From a virus: a stretch of 39,802 bases of DNA. Positions 1 to 7,168 of the stretch are shown one piece after another. Location of the stretch: positions 1 to 39,802 of IMG/VR virus record IMGVR_UViG_3300008219_000030. One strand, written 5' to 3'. Positions within the stretch are counted from its first letter, which is position 1, and every line of letters starts with the position of its first letter. The position numbers and the translations under genes are program-made. Under the pieces are notes generated by a model. The model searched no databases and was not told the origin of the DNA. It saw nothing but the letters and a program-made list of their open reading frames with translations.

Positions 1-423
1 ACCACCTGTAAGCTGCTGGCCTACAACGTTGCCGCCATAGATAGAATCTCCAGCCTCATTCCCAAGTCTCCTAGTAGTAAGATCATCGGTATAAGTGAAG
101 TCCATGAAGAAAATGAGTCCCGACGGAAGGCTCATGGGTTGAACCGACACGAGGTCATTTGCGATAAGGCCACCGAAAACGCGGCGAACGATCGGGAACG
201 CTACAGCAGCGAAGCCCTCAACATCGCCAGCCGACATTGCGGATGACTCTCTCAGTAATTGGGCCGCCTGATTCTCCAGCAGGCGGGCCATGTTGTTACG
301 GGCAATATCGTTGCCGATTCCCTCTAGAAGTCCGGTGTTTGACCACTTATCAAGTAGTGCAGCACCCTCTTTCTGGACGTCACGATCAACAATGCCCTCA
401 GTTAATTTATCTAAAACAGACAT
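1..423 (-). CDS. 23: Major capsid protein, T4 gp23-like (N-terminal 141 residues; runs off the window)
   Basis: This is the main shell protein of the head. Only the first 141 codons are inside the window; the frame stays open to base 1. The start at 423 follows GGAGGATTTTACAA, an ideal SD. Residues 22-51 (LLDKWSNTGLLEG and LLENQ) parallel the N-terminal propeptide of T4 gp23 (KWKPLLEG, FENQ). Residues 76-110 (FPIVRRVFGG, then VSVQPMSLPSG) match the conserved gp23 core around VRRAIPNL and GVQPM. Residues 57-59 (LRE) fit the (L/I)xE consensus of the gp21 prohead protease, so maturation after Glu59 is a reasonable inference; other LxE sites exist at 32-34 and 48-50. It follows the scaffold gene after an 18-base gap, the T4 order 22-23. 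Confidence 0.93.
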   Translation of the reverse strand, partial: MSVLDKLTEGIVDRDVQKEGAALLDKWSNTGLLEGIGNDIARNNMARLLENQAAQLLRESSAMSAGDVEGFAAVAFPIVRRVFGGLIANDLVSVQPMSLPSGLIFFMDFTYTDDLTTRRLGNEAGDSIYGGNVVGQQLTGG

Positions 424-441
424 TTGTAAAATCCTCCAATA

Positions 442-1560
442 TTATTTTTGTTTTAGTCCGGCTAATAGTTGCCAGCGTGTTACCGCCGGTTCTACTTTGC
501 TCTCATATCTTGTTGCATTTCTGCTAGACATGATGTGCGTAGAAGATCTATCAACGGCTTCGCTCAGTGATTTTGGCTGTCTCTTCTCAGTGCTGCCCAC
601 TGCGCTCTGAAGTGTGTCAAAGATTACCTTTGCTTCTTCTACAGAATCCGCGTTTGAAATGGCTTCGACAATTTTATTTCTTTGCCGCTCATTCAAGGAG
701 TCGCTAGTTAAAACGCGGTTGGTGTAAAGGAGTTTAGCATTCGTGGCATTAACCCCCTCTACATGTTCTTTTAATGCTGCTACTGCTGTAGCCAGCTTGG
801 TGTTTTGTTGTGTCAAGTTTAAAACTTGCTCTTCTAACTGGGTCTTCGCTTCCATAAGCTCATCGACCTCTTTTGTTGCATCTTTAGAAAGCTCTGCCTC
901 TTCCTTTACTTCAGTATCTTGCATACGAGCAAGAATTTTTTCGGCTGCCAACTTCTGGTCCGACTGCGGGCGTCCTGCCCATCCGGTAAGTGCATCATCA
1001 ACATCAACAGTTAATTTCTCTTCTAAAGTGCTGATGATCTCGTCTAAGTATTCTTCAGACATATCAACTTCTTCTTCTAGATCATCCCCATCGTCGTCGT
1101 ACTCATCTTCCTGGAGTTCTGCCATCTGCATCAGATTTTCTTGGAGATATTCGTCTTCAAGATCAATTTCGTCATCATCCAACATTTCATCGGCAACATC
1201 TTCAGAATCAAGCATCTCATCGGGAAGACCCCCTTCATCAGACATTTGTCTTGCTAGATCATCAAAATCCAATACTATGACTTGCTCTTCATCCGGACAC
1301 GGACACAAATCCTCTCCGTCTGTAGCGGCAAGGGGTACATTATCAACAACAGAATCTTCTTCTGCTCCAAGGTCATCACCCATGGTTAAACCAGTATTCA
1401 TGTCATCCAAATCCATATCATCATCTTGTTCTAACAGAGACTTCATGGCCTCTTTTACTTCAGTTGAGTATTTTTCTACAACAGTGGCTTCGGCATTTTT
1501 TAGCGCTACCTCCTTCAAAGCAGCGGCGTCAATAACCGCTTGTTCTAACATAGATGACAT
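442..1560 (-). CDS. 22: Prohead core scaffolding protein, gp22-like
   Basis: This probably forms the internal scaffold around which the capsid protein assembles and which the prohead protease then degrades. The 372-residue product begins with helical sequence (MSSMLEQAVIDAAALKEVAL, then VKEAMKSLLEQ). A long, extremely Asp/Glu-rich central part (roughly residues 45-175) and a predicted coiled-coil half with many LxE and Q/N/T residues follow. A conserved-looking basic end follows (RYESKVEPAVTRWQLLAG). Composition and position directly upstream of the capsid gene, with the protease four genes earlier, match gp22. I chose ATG at 1560, which lies 8 bases after AGGAG; a GTG at 1569 overlaps that SD and is less likely. 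At 372 residues it is longer than T4 gp22 (about 270). Sequence identity to gp22 is not obvious by eye; the call rests on context and composition. Confidence 0.8.
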   Translation of the reverse strand: MSSMLEQAVIDAAALKEVALKNAEATVVEKYSTEVKEAMKSLLEQDDDMDLDDMNTGLTMGDDLGAEEDSVVDNVPLAATDGEDLCPCPDEEQVIVLDFDDLARQMSDEGGLPDEMLDSEDVADEMLDDDEIDLEDEYLQENLMQMAELQEDEYDDDGDDLEEEVDMSEEYLDEIISTLEEKLTVDVDDALTGWAGRPQSDQKLAAEKILARMQDTEVKEEAELSKDATKEVDELMEAKTQLEEQVLNLTQQNTKLATAVAALKEHVEGVNATNAKLLYTNRVLTSDSLNERQRNKIVEAISNADSVEEAKVIFDTLQSAVGSTEKRQPKSLSEAVDRSSTHIMSSRNATRYESKVEPAVTRWQLLAGLKQK

Positions 1561-1572
1561 AGTAGACACTCC

Positions 1573-1584
1573 TAAAATATTTTA
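1573..1584. other. 12-base perfect palindrome next to the scaffold SD
   Basis: TAAAATATTTTA is a perfect palindrome in the 79-base gap before the scaffold gene and directly abuts its AGGAG SD. It could be an operator or affect ribosome access, but an AT-only palindrome of this size may occur by chance in AT-rich DNA. Confidence 0.2.
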
Positions 1585-1639
1585 AGTCACAAATAAATAG
1601 TGCTTTTTTATCTAAAGTGACGTTTTTAATAGTTTTCTA

Positions 1640-2170
1640 TTAATCACTGCCCGTTAGCTCACTAATACCAGAACCCGTTAGTTCATACATTTCGCCCGGA
1701 TCAATAAGCGTCAATTCCGCTATTATTTGATAACTTGAGCTATTGGCGAAAGCACCGTTGGAAATATGGATTGTATCAGTTTTAATATCTAAAGTAATAG
1801 AATCATTAGTATTCGGCAACGTTATATAGTGATTTTGAGCTATCGCGCTGAGCTGGTTAACCGAGGAAGAGTGTACTTCGACACCACCCCCAAAATAAAC
1901 ATTGATAACTCCGTCTCCGAGGAGCGCATTGTCCTGGGAGCCCGTGTAATAGTTAGTATTAATAACTGTTATTGTTTTTGTAACTTTAGGAAATGTAATA
2001 GTTTCATAGGTACCCACGGCCTCAAGGCCTACCTTCCCAGAGCCTCGAATGCTGCCGTGCGTCAGCGGGAGGAAAATCCCTCCTGTAAGATACGGATGCC
2101 CACTTACCTGGAAGGATCCGACATTTTGAATTCCAGCCTTATACCGCTGGAACATCTTCTCATAAGCCAT
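1640..2170 (-). CDS. Unknown structural-type protein in the head operon
   Basis: I do not recognise the family. The 176-residue product has no signal peptide, membrane segment or enzymatic motif. It is rich in Gly, Ser, Thr, Asn and beta-branched residues, as beta-sandwich virion proteins are. An N-terminal stretch (GSFQVSGHPYLTGG) is followed by beta-rich sequence with HYITLPNTNDSITLDIK at about 117-133. The tail carries a short internal repeat, ELTGSG then ELTGSD. The start at 2170 follows AGGAG at good spacing. Its place between bS21 and the scaffold suggests a minor capsid, decoration or head-fibre protein, but this is inference from neighbours only. Confidence 0.6.
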   Translation of the reverse strand: MAYEKMFQRYKAGIQNVGSFQVSGHPYLTGGIFLPLTHGSIRGSGKVGLEAVGTYETITFPKVTKTITVINTNYYTGSQDNALLGDGVINVYFGGGVEVHSSSVNQLSAIAQNHYITLPNTNDSITLDIKTDTIHISNGAFANSSSYQIIAELTLIDPGEMYELTGSGISELTGSD

Positions 2171-2192
2171 TTTTCGCTCCTATCATTAGTAT

Positions 2193-2408
2193 TTAGTTCT
2201 TTCGTTTAGTTTCTGCTTTCCTAGCATTATCTTTTTTACGCTTCTTTGCAAGTCTTCGTTTTTTTGAAGGTTTTATGAAATACATTCTTTCTCTATATTC
2301 TTCGAGAACTCTAGACTTTTTAACCTTTTTCATAAATCTTTTGATCATTCTCGTTACATTACCCCTGACTTCATCTAAGGTAACTTCTACATGTATAGGG
2401 CGCCCCAT
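2193..2408 (-). CDS. rpsU: Ribosomal protein bS21 homologue
   Basis: bS21 is a small basic protein of the bacterial 30S subunit that sits near the 3' end of 16S rRNA, beside the anti-Shine-Dalgarno, and takes part in initiation. The 71-residue product has the full bS21 layout: an N-terminal beta-like segment (PIHVEVT), the first helix with its basic face (NVTRMIKRFMKKVKKSRVLEEYRERMYF), the KPS/KPT turn at 46-48 and a strongly basic second helix (KKRRLAKKRKKDNARK). E. coli bS21 (also 71 residues) has the matching order of [28 protein letters not shown]. The start follows TAGGAGTTAATA. It lies inside the head operon between two virion-type genes. Phage-borne bS21 is known from aquatic phage genomes; here it may replace host bS21 on ribosomes and bias initiation towards phage messages, which is inference. 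Confidence 0.92.
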   Translation of the reverse strand: MGRPIHVEVTLDEVRGNVTRMIKRFMKKVKKSRVLEEYRERMYFIKPSKKRRLAKKRKKDNARKAETKRKN

Positions 2409-2417
2409 TATTAACTC

Positions 2418-2819
2418 CTAGATTAGGTTCTTCCACTTGTTCCCAGCGAGACCTAGAATACCATCAATATCTACTCCTTTATCCCCAGGGTTTACACCAG
2501 ATAGTGAACCTTGGCCAGATGTTTCCGGGGCGGCGGGTTTAGTGCCAGCAAAAATATCGACTCCAAACTGTTGCGTCGCTGATTCATTCAATCTCTTGAT
2601 TCTTTCCTGCCTCTGTCTTTCATATTCCTCTTCCATCTGGTTTTGTTTTATATCGCTATCGGATATGGGTTGTGACTTAGCTTCTACAACAATATTAGTG
2701 GAGATTCCTTGGACGACTTCCTTGATTATTCCGGATAATATACCATCTTCAAAAATACACTCTTTAATACATTCTTTGATTATCGGCTTAAGTACTTTTT
2801 TTAACTCGTTTTTCTTCAT
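2418..2819 (-). CDS. Small head-region protein with N-terminal IIKE helix
   Basis: The 133-residue product of unknown function begins MKKNELKKVLKPIIKECI and continues with hydrophobic, amphipathic sequence (GILSGIIKEVVQGI). A charged Gln/Glu/Arg helix (residues 60-80) and a Pro/Gly-rich linker follow. A short conserved-looking end follows (VDIDGILGLAGNKWKNLI). The start ATG overlaps the stop of the protease gene as TAATG, so the two are probably translationally coupled. Coupling to the protease and the IIKE tripeptide context, which fits the (L/I)xE cleavage consensus, suggest a prohead core component, perhaps an equivalent of the small T4 core proteins gp67 or gp68. That is inference. Confidence 0.62.
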   Translation of the reverse strand: MKKNELKKVLKPIIKECIKECIFEDGILSGIIKEVVQGISTNIVVEAKSQPISDSDIKQNQMEEEYERQRQERIKRLNESATQQFGVDIFAGTKPAAPETSGQGSLSGVNPGDKGVDIDGILGLAGNKWKNLI

Positions 2820-3466
2820 TATAGTATATCTCTTAAAATATCATCTAAAGTTTCATTGATTTTATCTTGCTTTGACATTTCTTTATTCTCATTAATATAG
2901 ACGCCAAGCTCTTCTGTTTTCTTATCGCTCATAGTCGGATTTAAATAAGCACCGGGGGTAGAAGGCTCAGAAACAATATCAAAACAGATAAGCTGAAAAT
3001 CATCCTCCACCATCGTTACTCCATTGGATTCACTTACGGAGCCGAGGCCTCTCGAAGAGATGCCTAGCTTCACGCCAGAATTCAGCAATGCTTTTAATAC
3101 ATTGCCAGATGGAGTATCGAGAACTTCAATCTTTCCCATAACGCTATCGCCATCCCACCACATCTTATTTACCAAATGTGAAGCATTCTTCAAATTGATG
3201 ACACTATCGTCAGGGTGATCAAGCTCCCCTAATGCTCGTTTCTCATGAATGGATTTTTGATAAGCATCTACTTCTCTTTGCAGAGTTTGCTTGTTGTAGA
3301 TCCTTCCGTTACCATTCTTTGTGCCTGCCTTCTGGCAAACGCCAACAAGATAGACTGAGCCATTGCTCATGTTTTTTACTTCCGACTCGGTTAACGTATC
3401 TATTGCACAGATACCATCGGGGCATAATTGAAAATATTCTTGTAAAAGTTGTTTAGCCACAGTCAT
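2819..3466 (-). CDS. 21: Prohead core maturation protease, gp21-like
   Basis: This serine protease assembles inside the prohead and cleaves scaffold, capsid and internal proteins after (L/I)xE. The 215-residue product carries the family blocks in order: GNGRIY at 52-57, the catalytic-His block ALGELDHP with His84, the catalytic-Ser block LGISSRGLGS with Ser137/Ser138, then DDFQLICFDIVSEPSTPGA at 155-173. T4 gp21 is of similar size (212 residues). The C-terminal 35 residues are polar and contain IxE/LxE-like sites (TEELG, INETL), consistent with self-processing. It overlaps the next gene by one base (TAATG). The start at 3466 has only a modest SD (AAGGG). Confidence 0.93.
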   Translation of the reverse strand: MTVAKQLLQEYFQLCPDGICAIDTLTESEVKNMSNGSVYLVGVCQKAGTKNGNGRIYNKQTLQREVDAYQKSIHEKRALGELDHPDDSVINLKNASHLVNKMWWDGDSVMGKIEVLDTPSGNVLKALLNSGVKLGISSRGLGSVSESNGVTMVEDDFQLICFDIVSEPSTPGAYLNPTMSDKKTEELGVYINENKEMSKQDKINETLDDILRDIL

Positions 3467-3515
3467 GAACCCTTACAACAACGTCTCACGTCGGGTATAT
3501 TTCTCTTTCTCATGA

Positions 3516-3821
3516 TTAACCTCTAAGTTTACTCTCGGATTTTATTCCATAGTCTCCAAAGACCATGTTTAAAATATATGATGTTCCAGAACTTAAGCAT
3601 CCAAGCAGGAACGGATTTACCAAATTGTATTCAAAGTTAAATAGTTCCGTGTACTTGTTAATACCGAAAAGAAAAACACCCACCCAGAAGCCCATGCACA
3701 TTGGACACTTGAACAATTCTCCCAACTTTCCATGCATCGGTCTTATTAAATTAAAAAGACTTCCATAAACAAGGATCTGCGTCATCCCATAGGCACAAAG
3801 AATAAAAACTAAAATTTCCAC
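3516..3821 (-). CDS. Small membrane protein with CPMC motif (DUF1360-like)
   Basis: The 101-residue product has an N-terminal hydrophobic helix (about 2-22), a short loop with GELFKCPMCMGFWVGV (Cys39 and Cys42) that runs into a second helix, and a third hydrophobic stretch at about 68-88. The CPxCxGFW arrangement is the hallmark of the DUF1360 family of small membrane proteins that recur in phage genomes; their function is unknown. The start is GTG at 3821, placed only 4 bases after a strong GGAGG; the next in-frame ATG is 12 codons downstream and would remove the first helix. It sits in the head operon between an unknown gene and the protease. A role at the membrane during head assembly is possible but not shown. 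Confidence 0.72.
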   Translation of the reverse strand: MEILVFILCAYGMTQILVYGSLFNLIRPMHGKLGELFKCPMCMGFWVGVFLFGINKYTELFNFEYNLVNPFLLGCLSSGTSYILNMVFGDYGIKSESKLRG

Positions 3822-3832
3822 GATGCCTCCGG

Positions 3833-4402
3833 CTAGTAAGTATAACTAGTATATAGTCCATGAGGACGTAATTCAGGTCGTAAGGAACCCTTCTTGGCGG
3901 TGTGTCTCCTAGGATCGAACTCGCTAGATTCTTCCTCCGAGGGATTTGTCATCCTCTCTTCGTATTCTTCTTCTACGTGATCTTCAAATTCAAGGTATGG
4001 TCTTTCTTCATCTATAAAGTTAGCAATAGTGAACAATGCAAGTTGCACAGCGTTGTATTTATCGGTTTCAGGCATAGTTCCCTCCAACGAAGAATATATA
4101 TTTCCTCCTTGAACACTATCCCTTTCCACGATACCCTTATCTACGAGAAATCTAAACAAACGATCAGCAGAATGATAAGATTCATCAGTGTAAGCCTCTT
4201 TCGAAAAAGAAACAATTTTATTTTTCTCACTCATGACCACTATATCGATGTCCCTATGATCGAAAATGATGAGATCACCACCTAAAGTTTTTCTTATTTT
4301 TAGTTTCCTGGTGGCTACTACTGGCTTCTTTTTTTCCGGCAGCCCCATATCAGGGGAAGTAAGAAGCCCAGGTTCTCTATTTATAGTAATATTAATCGCC
4401 AT
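3833..4402 (-). CDS. Unknown acidic protein in the head operon
   Basis: I do not recognise this 189-residue protein. The first 30 residues are disordered-looking. Residues 30-115 alternate beta and helix and include KIRKTLGGDLIIFDHRDIDI, suggesting a compact fold. The part after about residue 135 is very acidic (DHVEEEYEERM, EESSEF) and ends in a basic, Pro/Tyr-containing tail. The start ATG at 4402 overlaps the end of the upstream gene by 11 bases, so translation is probably coupled. Between portal and protease T4 carries the small core genes 67 and 68; this gene occupies that interval, but no homology to them is visible. Confidence 0.6.
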   Translation of the reverse strand: MAINITINREPGLLTSPDMGLPEKKKPVVATRKLKIRKTLGGDLIIFDHRDIDIVVMSEKNKIVSFSKEAYTDESYHSADRLFRFLVDKGIVERDSVQGGNIYSSLEGTMPETDKYNAVQLALFTIANFIDEERPYLEFEDHVEEEYEERMTNPSEEESSEFDPRRHTAKKGSLRPELRPHGLYTSYTY

Positions 4403-5222
4403 TTATTTGTAGCTCTCTTACTAATTTTTGAACTTTAAGAATTTTTTCAATAGACTTTTCATCAATTTGCTTTTGTTTAAATGATTCAACAAGTTCAAAA
4501 ACCTTTTCTGTTTTTTGTAACATATCGGGGCTTATTTCGATTTCATTTAATTTTTTAGCTTGTAAAATTTGTTCCTTTAATCTTCCAAGTTCCTCATTAA
4601 GAAAGATCTTGAAGTCAACTCCGTTGTCAACAAAAGAAGTAATGTAATTACTTAAAAGCGCTCTTTGTTCCTCAAAGAGTTTCCCGGAGTATTCCGAATT
4701 GAACTTCTTAACAAAATTTTTGAAGACAAAGGTATCAGATGGAAGCTTACAAGTTATGTTTTTCGCGTTGTGGACAATACTCTCCACTAAAGTGCTTTCA
4801 AGCATAACTCTACTTTTTGGAGGCATCTGCTGGTTAAAGATCTGGTAGACCGTTGCCAAACTTTTATAATTTGGCACGAAATTCGAAAACACTTCCTTCG
4901 ATAAAATCTTGTTAATTTTATTAATTAAATGGCTCTGCTCTTCAAAAATCTGTTGTTTATCAAGTTTATCATACTGTCTTTTAGTTTCTTGTAATACTTT
5001 ATCGGCAGAACCATTTGATTCAAACATGTTTTCTTCTACCACTGCCTGATACAGTCTTAACTCCTGCCCCAGAATAGAGTCATTTTTAAAATGTTCTTTT
5101 ATAATCCCAGCAATTTGTCTTTTCTTGGTATCATTTTTCTTTATCACACTTTTAGTCAGTTCTTTTACGAGTGCTTCGAAAATAAATGCCGTGTTTCTTT
5201 TTTTATTATGCTTCAATTTCAT
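4392..5222 (-). CDS. Unknown helical protein downstream of the portal
   Basis: The 276-residue, Lys/Glu-rich, almost wholly alpha-helical product begins MKLKHNKKRNTAFIFEALVK. The first 20 residues look like a conserved block, and the rest has heptad-like Leu/Ile spacing but no catalytic motif. It overlaps the portal stop as ATGA. In T4 the interval between gene 20 and gene 21 carries head-core genes 67 and 68, so a prohead-core or portal-associated role is plausible by position. I see no sequence similarity that would prove this. Confidence 0.62.
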   Translation of the reverse strand: MKLKHNKKRNTAFIFEALVKELTKSVIKKNDTKKRQIAGIIKEHFKNDSILGQELRLYQAVVEENMFESNGSADKVLQETKRQYDKLDKQQIFEEQSHLINKINKILSKEVFSNFVPNYKSLATVYQIFNQQMPPKSRVMLESTLVESIVHNAKNITCKLPSDTFVFKNFVKKFNSEYSGKLFEEQRALLSNYITSFVDNGVDFKIFLNEELGRLKEQILQAKKLNEIEISPDMLQKTEKVFELVESFKQKQIDEKSIEKILKVQKLVRELQINGD

Positions 5223-7165
5223 AATACTTCTGGTTCCTTCTTGGACGCGAGTCTATCTAAAAGGTGTTTAAGCTCCACAGTGGTTGCAAGAATTTTATCT
5301 TCTTCTTTCCTATAAGTAGATTCTAAACCTTCCGAAAGCCTAGCGACGCCTAATATCTCTCTATGTCCCTTGTTGAGGTTTGTGTCGCTAGCTCTAGCCA
5401 ATCTGTGGCCTACCGAAGCCTTCCAAGAATTTGCGCGACCACCCATACTTCTCTGGTTAATCCCCGGCTCGTATACTTTGCCCTTAGATGCTAGGGTAGG
5501 TCTGCCGCGATGATGCGTGTCTCTTTTGGCTGGGGCTTCCGGGCTGGGTGGTTCTGCCAGGAGTGTTTGTTCTTCCCCTTCGAGATCTTCGTCTCCTCCT
5601 TCGAGATCTTCAAGCCCTTCGAGATCTTCGCCTCCCATACCGCCAAAGGCGCCACCTAATTCTCCGCCTTCGCCGCCGAGGCCTTCCAAGCCTCCACCCT
5701 GCTCGGCAACCTCTTGTGCAGCTACCTCTAGGGACGCATCAAACTTCTTATCAAAGAACATTTCTCGTTGCATTCTAATAAATTCTTCTTCCGATAGACC
5801 AAAGAGATGTTCTCCTATCCACCTTTTACTGAAGTACCCGTCCGTGGCTCCGTTGGCAACATCAAATTTAGTGCGCCATTGTTCGAGTTCCTGTAGCTCC
5901 GCTATTTTAGATGGATTGTTCAATTGAAGTTCAAAAGAAATCAAATCCACACCCCTGTACCCAAGGGTATACAAATGAATGATTCCTATTTTTTCTAACT
6001 CAGACACTACTGATCTCTGCAGTCTCTGGATCGTTCTAGCAAAGCGAACATCCTTTTGCGCTAAGGTAGTCTTATCCTCTGAGGCTCCATTCTCCGAATT
6101 CGAGAGATAAGAAGCAGGAATCTTTAAAGCAGAAAACAACTTATCTCTAAGATATTTAACATCATCGATATCGCCAGTGTAGGTACCTCCCGGAAGAGTT
6201 TCAATTTTTGAAGAAGTGTCACCGCGAACCGGAATGAAATAGTCTTCCTCTGTACTAAGAGGGTTGTATCGAAGATCGACTCTCCCGCTGGTTGAGTCCA
6301 CCATTTGGTTTCTCTTCATTTGAGTCATAACTTTTTGCATATATTGCTCAATATCTTGTGGAGCTATGCTGCCTACGTCTATATAGAAGACCCTTCGCTC
6401 GGGAGATCTAACAATTCTATATGCCATCATGGCGTCTTCCAGGAGAGTCAGTTGCCTCCAGATCCTTCTAGCAGGGTCCAAAACACTTGTGCCATAAGGT
6501 GTAAATTTATCGTTTCCAAGGATTCTGAAATGTGAAATTTGCCAATTTTCGAACGTCATCCCTCCGGAATTCCATTGATATTGGAGGTAATTTGGATTAG
6601 TCTTGTCCTCCCCTTCGAGTCTTTCTATTTCTCCTACCGGCAATGCGATGGTATTCTTAATACCGGATTTTTCATCTAGATCAAGATATAAGAAAAAATC
6701 TCCGTACTTGCACATTGTTCGACACCATCCAAAGAGACTAAATTCTATGTTCAAAACATCGTTGTACAGGGTGCTGAGAACTCCCTTAATTTCTTCATTA
6801 TGGGTTTTGATCCTAAGCATAGGATGAAATGTATTTGAAGTCGTCATTTCATCCGCATATATATCAAGCGCAGAGGCAATCTCAGGCGTATACTCCATCT
6901 GATCGAAATCGATATATCGATCTAAGCGAGTTTGTGTCGCCATGAATTCTAGTTGGAGGGCTTCATACGGGTTATAATTAGACTTTTTAAATTGTTGCCC
7001 GGATGCAGAAGTAAACTTATATTTATCAAGGTGTCTTCTTTTGTTCTTCCTCGGAGCTTCGCGGCGCCGGTCTACAATCGGACCAGATAAAAGTCTAGTT
7101 AGCCTCTTAAAAAGCTCACTCGTCGCGTTTCTGGGATTGTTCTTTTTGATATGCTTGTTGTTCAT
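5219..7165 (-). CDS. 20: Portal vertex protein, gp20-like, with C-terminal extension
   Basis: This is the dodecameric portal through which DNA is packaged and ejected and onto which the neck attaches. The core matches gp20 in order: RLDRYIDFDQMEYTPEIASA (80-99) leading into LDIYADEMTTS, the YGDFFLYL block (154-161), the stem-region block AYRIVRSPERRVFYIDVGSI (248-267), GDIDDVKYLRDKLFSALKIP (331-350) and the C-terminal core to about 480. At 648 residues it is clearly longer than T4 gp20 (524). Residues 490-532 are a Gly/Glu/Asp/Leu low-complexity stretch and residues 550-648 form an extra basic then helical tail. It starts 3 bases after the terminase stop, with AAAGGG as SD, and overlaps the next gene as ATGA. 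Confidence 0.93.
   Translation of the reverse strand: MNNKHIKKNNPRNATSELFKRLTRLLSGPIVDRRREAPRKNKRRHLDKYKFTSASGQQFKKSNYNPYEALQLEFMATQTRLDRYIDFDQMEYTPEIASALDIYADEMTTSNTFHPMLRIKTHNEEIKGVLSTLYNDVLNIEFSLFGWCRTMCKYGDFFLYLDLDEKSGIKNTIALPVGEIERLEGEDKTNPNYLQYQWNSGGMTFENWQISHFRILGNDKFTPYGTSVLDPARRIWRQLTLLEDAMMAYRIVRSPERRVFYIDVGSIAPQDIEQYMQKVMTQMKRNQMVDSTSGRVDLRYNPLSTEEDYFIPVRGDTSSKIETLPGGTYTGDIDDVKYLRDKLFSALKIPASYLSNSENGASEDKTTLAQKDVRFARTIQRLQRSVVSELEKIGIIHLYTLGYRGVDLISFELQLNNPSKIAELQELEQWRTKFDVANGATDGYFSKRWIGEHLFGLSEEEFIRMQREMFFDKKFDASLEVAAQEVAEQGGGLEGLGGEGGELGGAFGGMGGEDLEGLEDLEGGDEDLEGEEQTLLAEPPSPEAPAKRDTHHRGRPTLASKGKVYEPGINQRSMGGRANSWKASVGHRLARASDTNLNKGHREILGVARLSEGLESTYRKEEDKILATTVELKHLLDRLASKKEPEVL
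5570..5698 (-). repeat. Low-complexity Gly/Glu repeat in the portal gene
   Basis: The stretch encodes residues 490-532 of the portal protein, built from short GGE, GLE and EDLEG units. At DNA level the core CTTCGAGATCTT recurs three times within about 50 bases (near 5579, 5600 and 5616). It separates the conserved portal core from the extra C-terminal region and probably forms a flexible acidic linker. Confidence 0.7.
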
Positions 7166-7168
7166 TTA

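Noticed and set aside
743-1585. Long Ser-rich open frame on the plus strand
   Set aside because: It is the antisense shadow of the very acidic scaffold gene: Asp/Glu codons read as Ser-rich sequence on the other strand. It has no SD and no sensible domain.
1626-1643. 7-base inverted repeat TTAATAG/CTATTAA with a 4-base loop near the end of the 176-residue gene
   Set aside because: An AT-only stem not followed by a T-run on the coding strand; too weak to call a terminator.
4378-4385. TATAAATA on the minus strand, a perfect T4-late octamer
   Set aside because: It lies inside the coding start of the 189-residue gene (encoding ITINR), not before a gene, and single octamers are expected by chance in AT-rich DNA.
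5517-5927. Pro/Ser-rich plus-strand frames opposite the portal C-terminus
   Set aside because: Antisense of the Gly/Glu repeat region; low complexity with no start signal and opposite to a certain gene.
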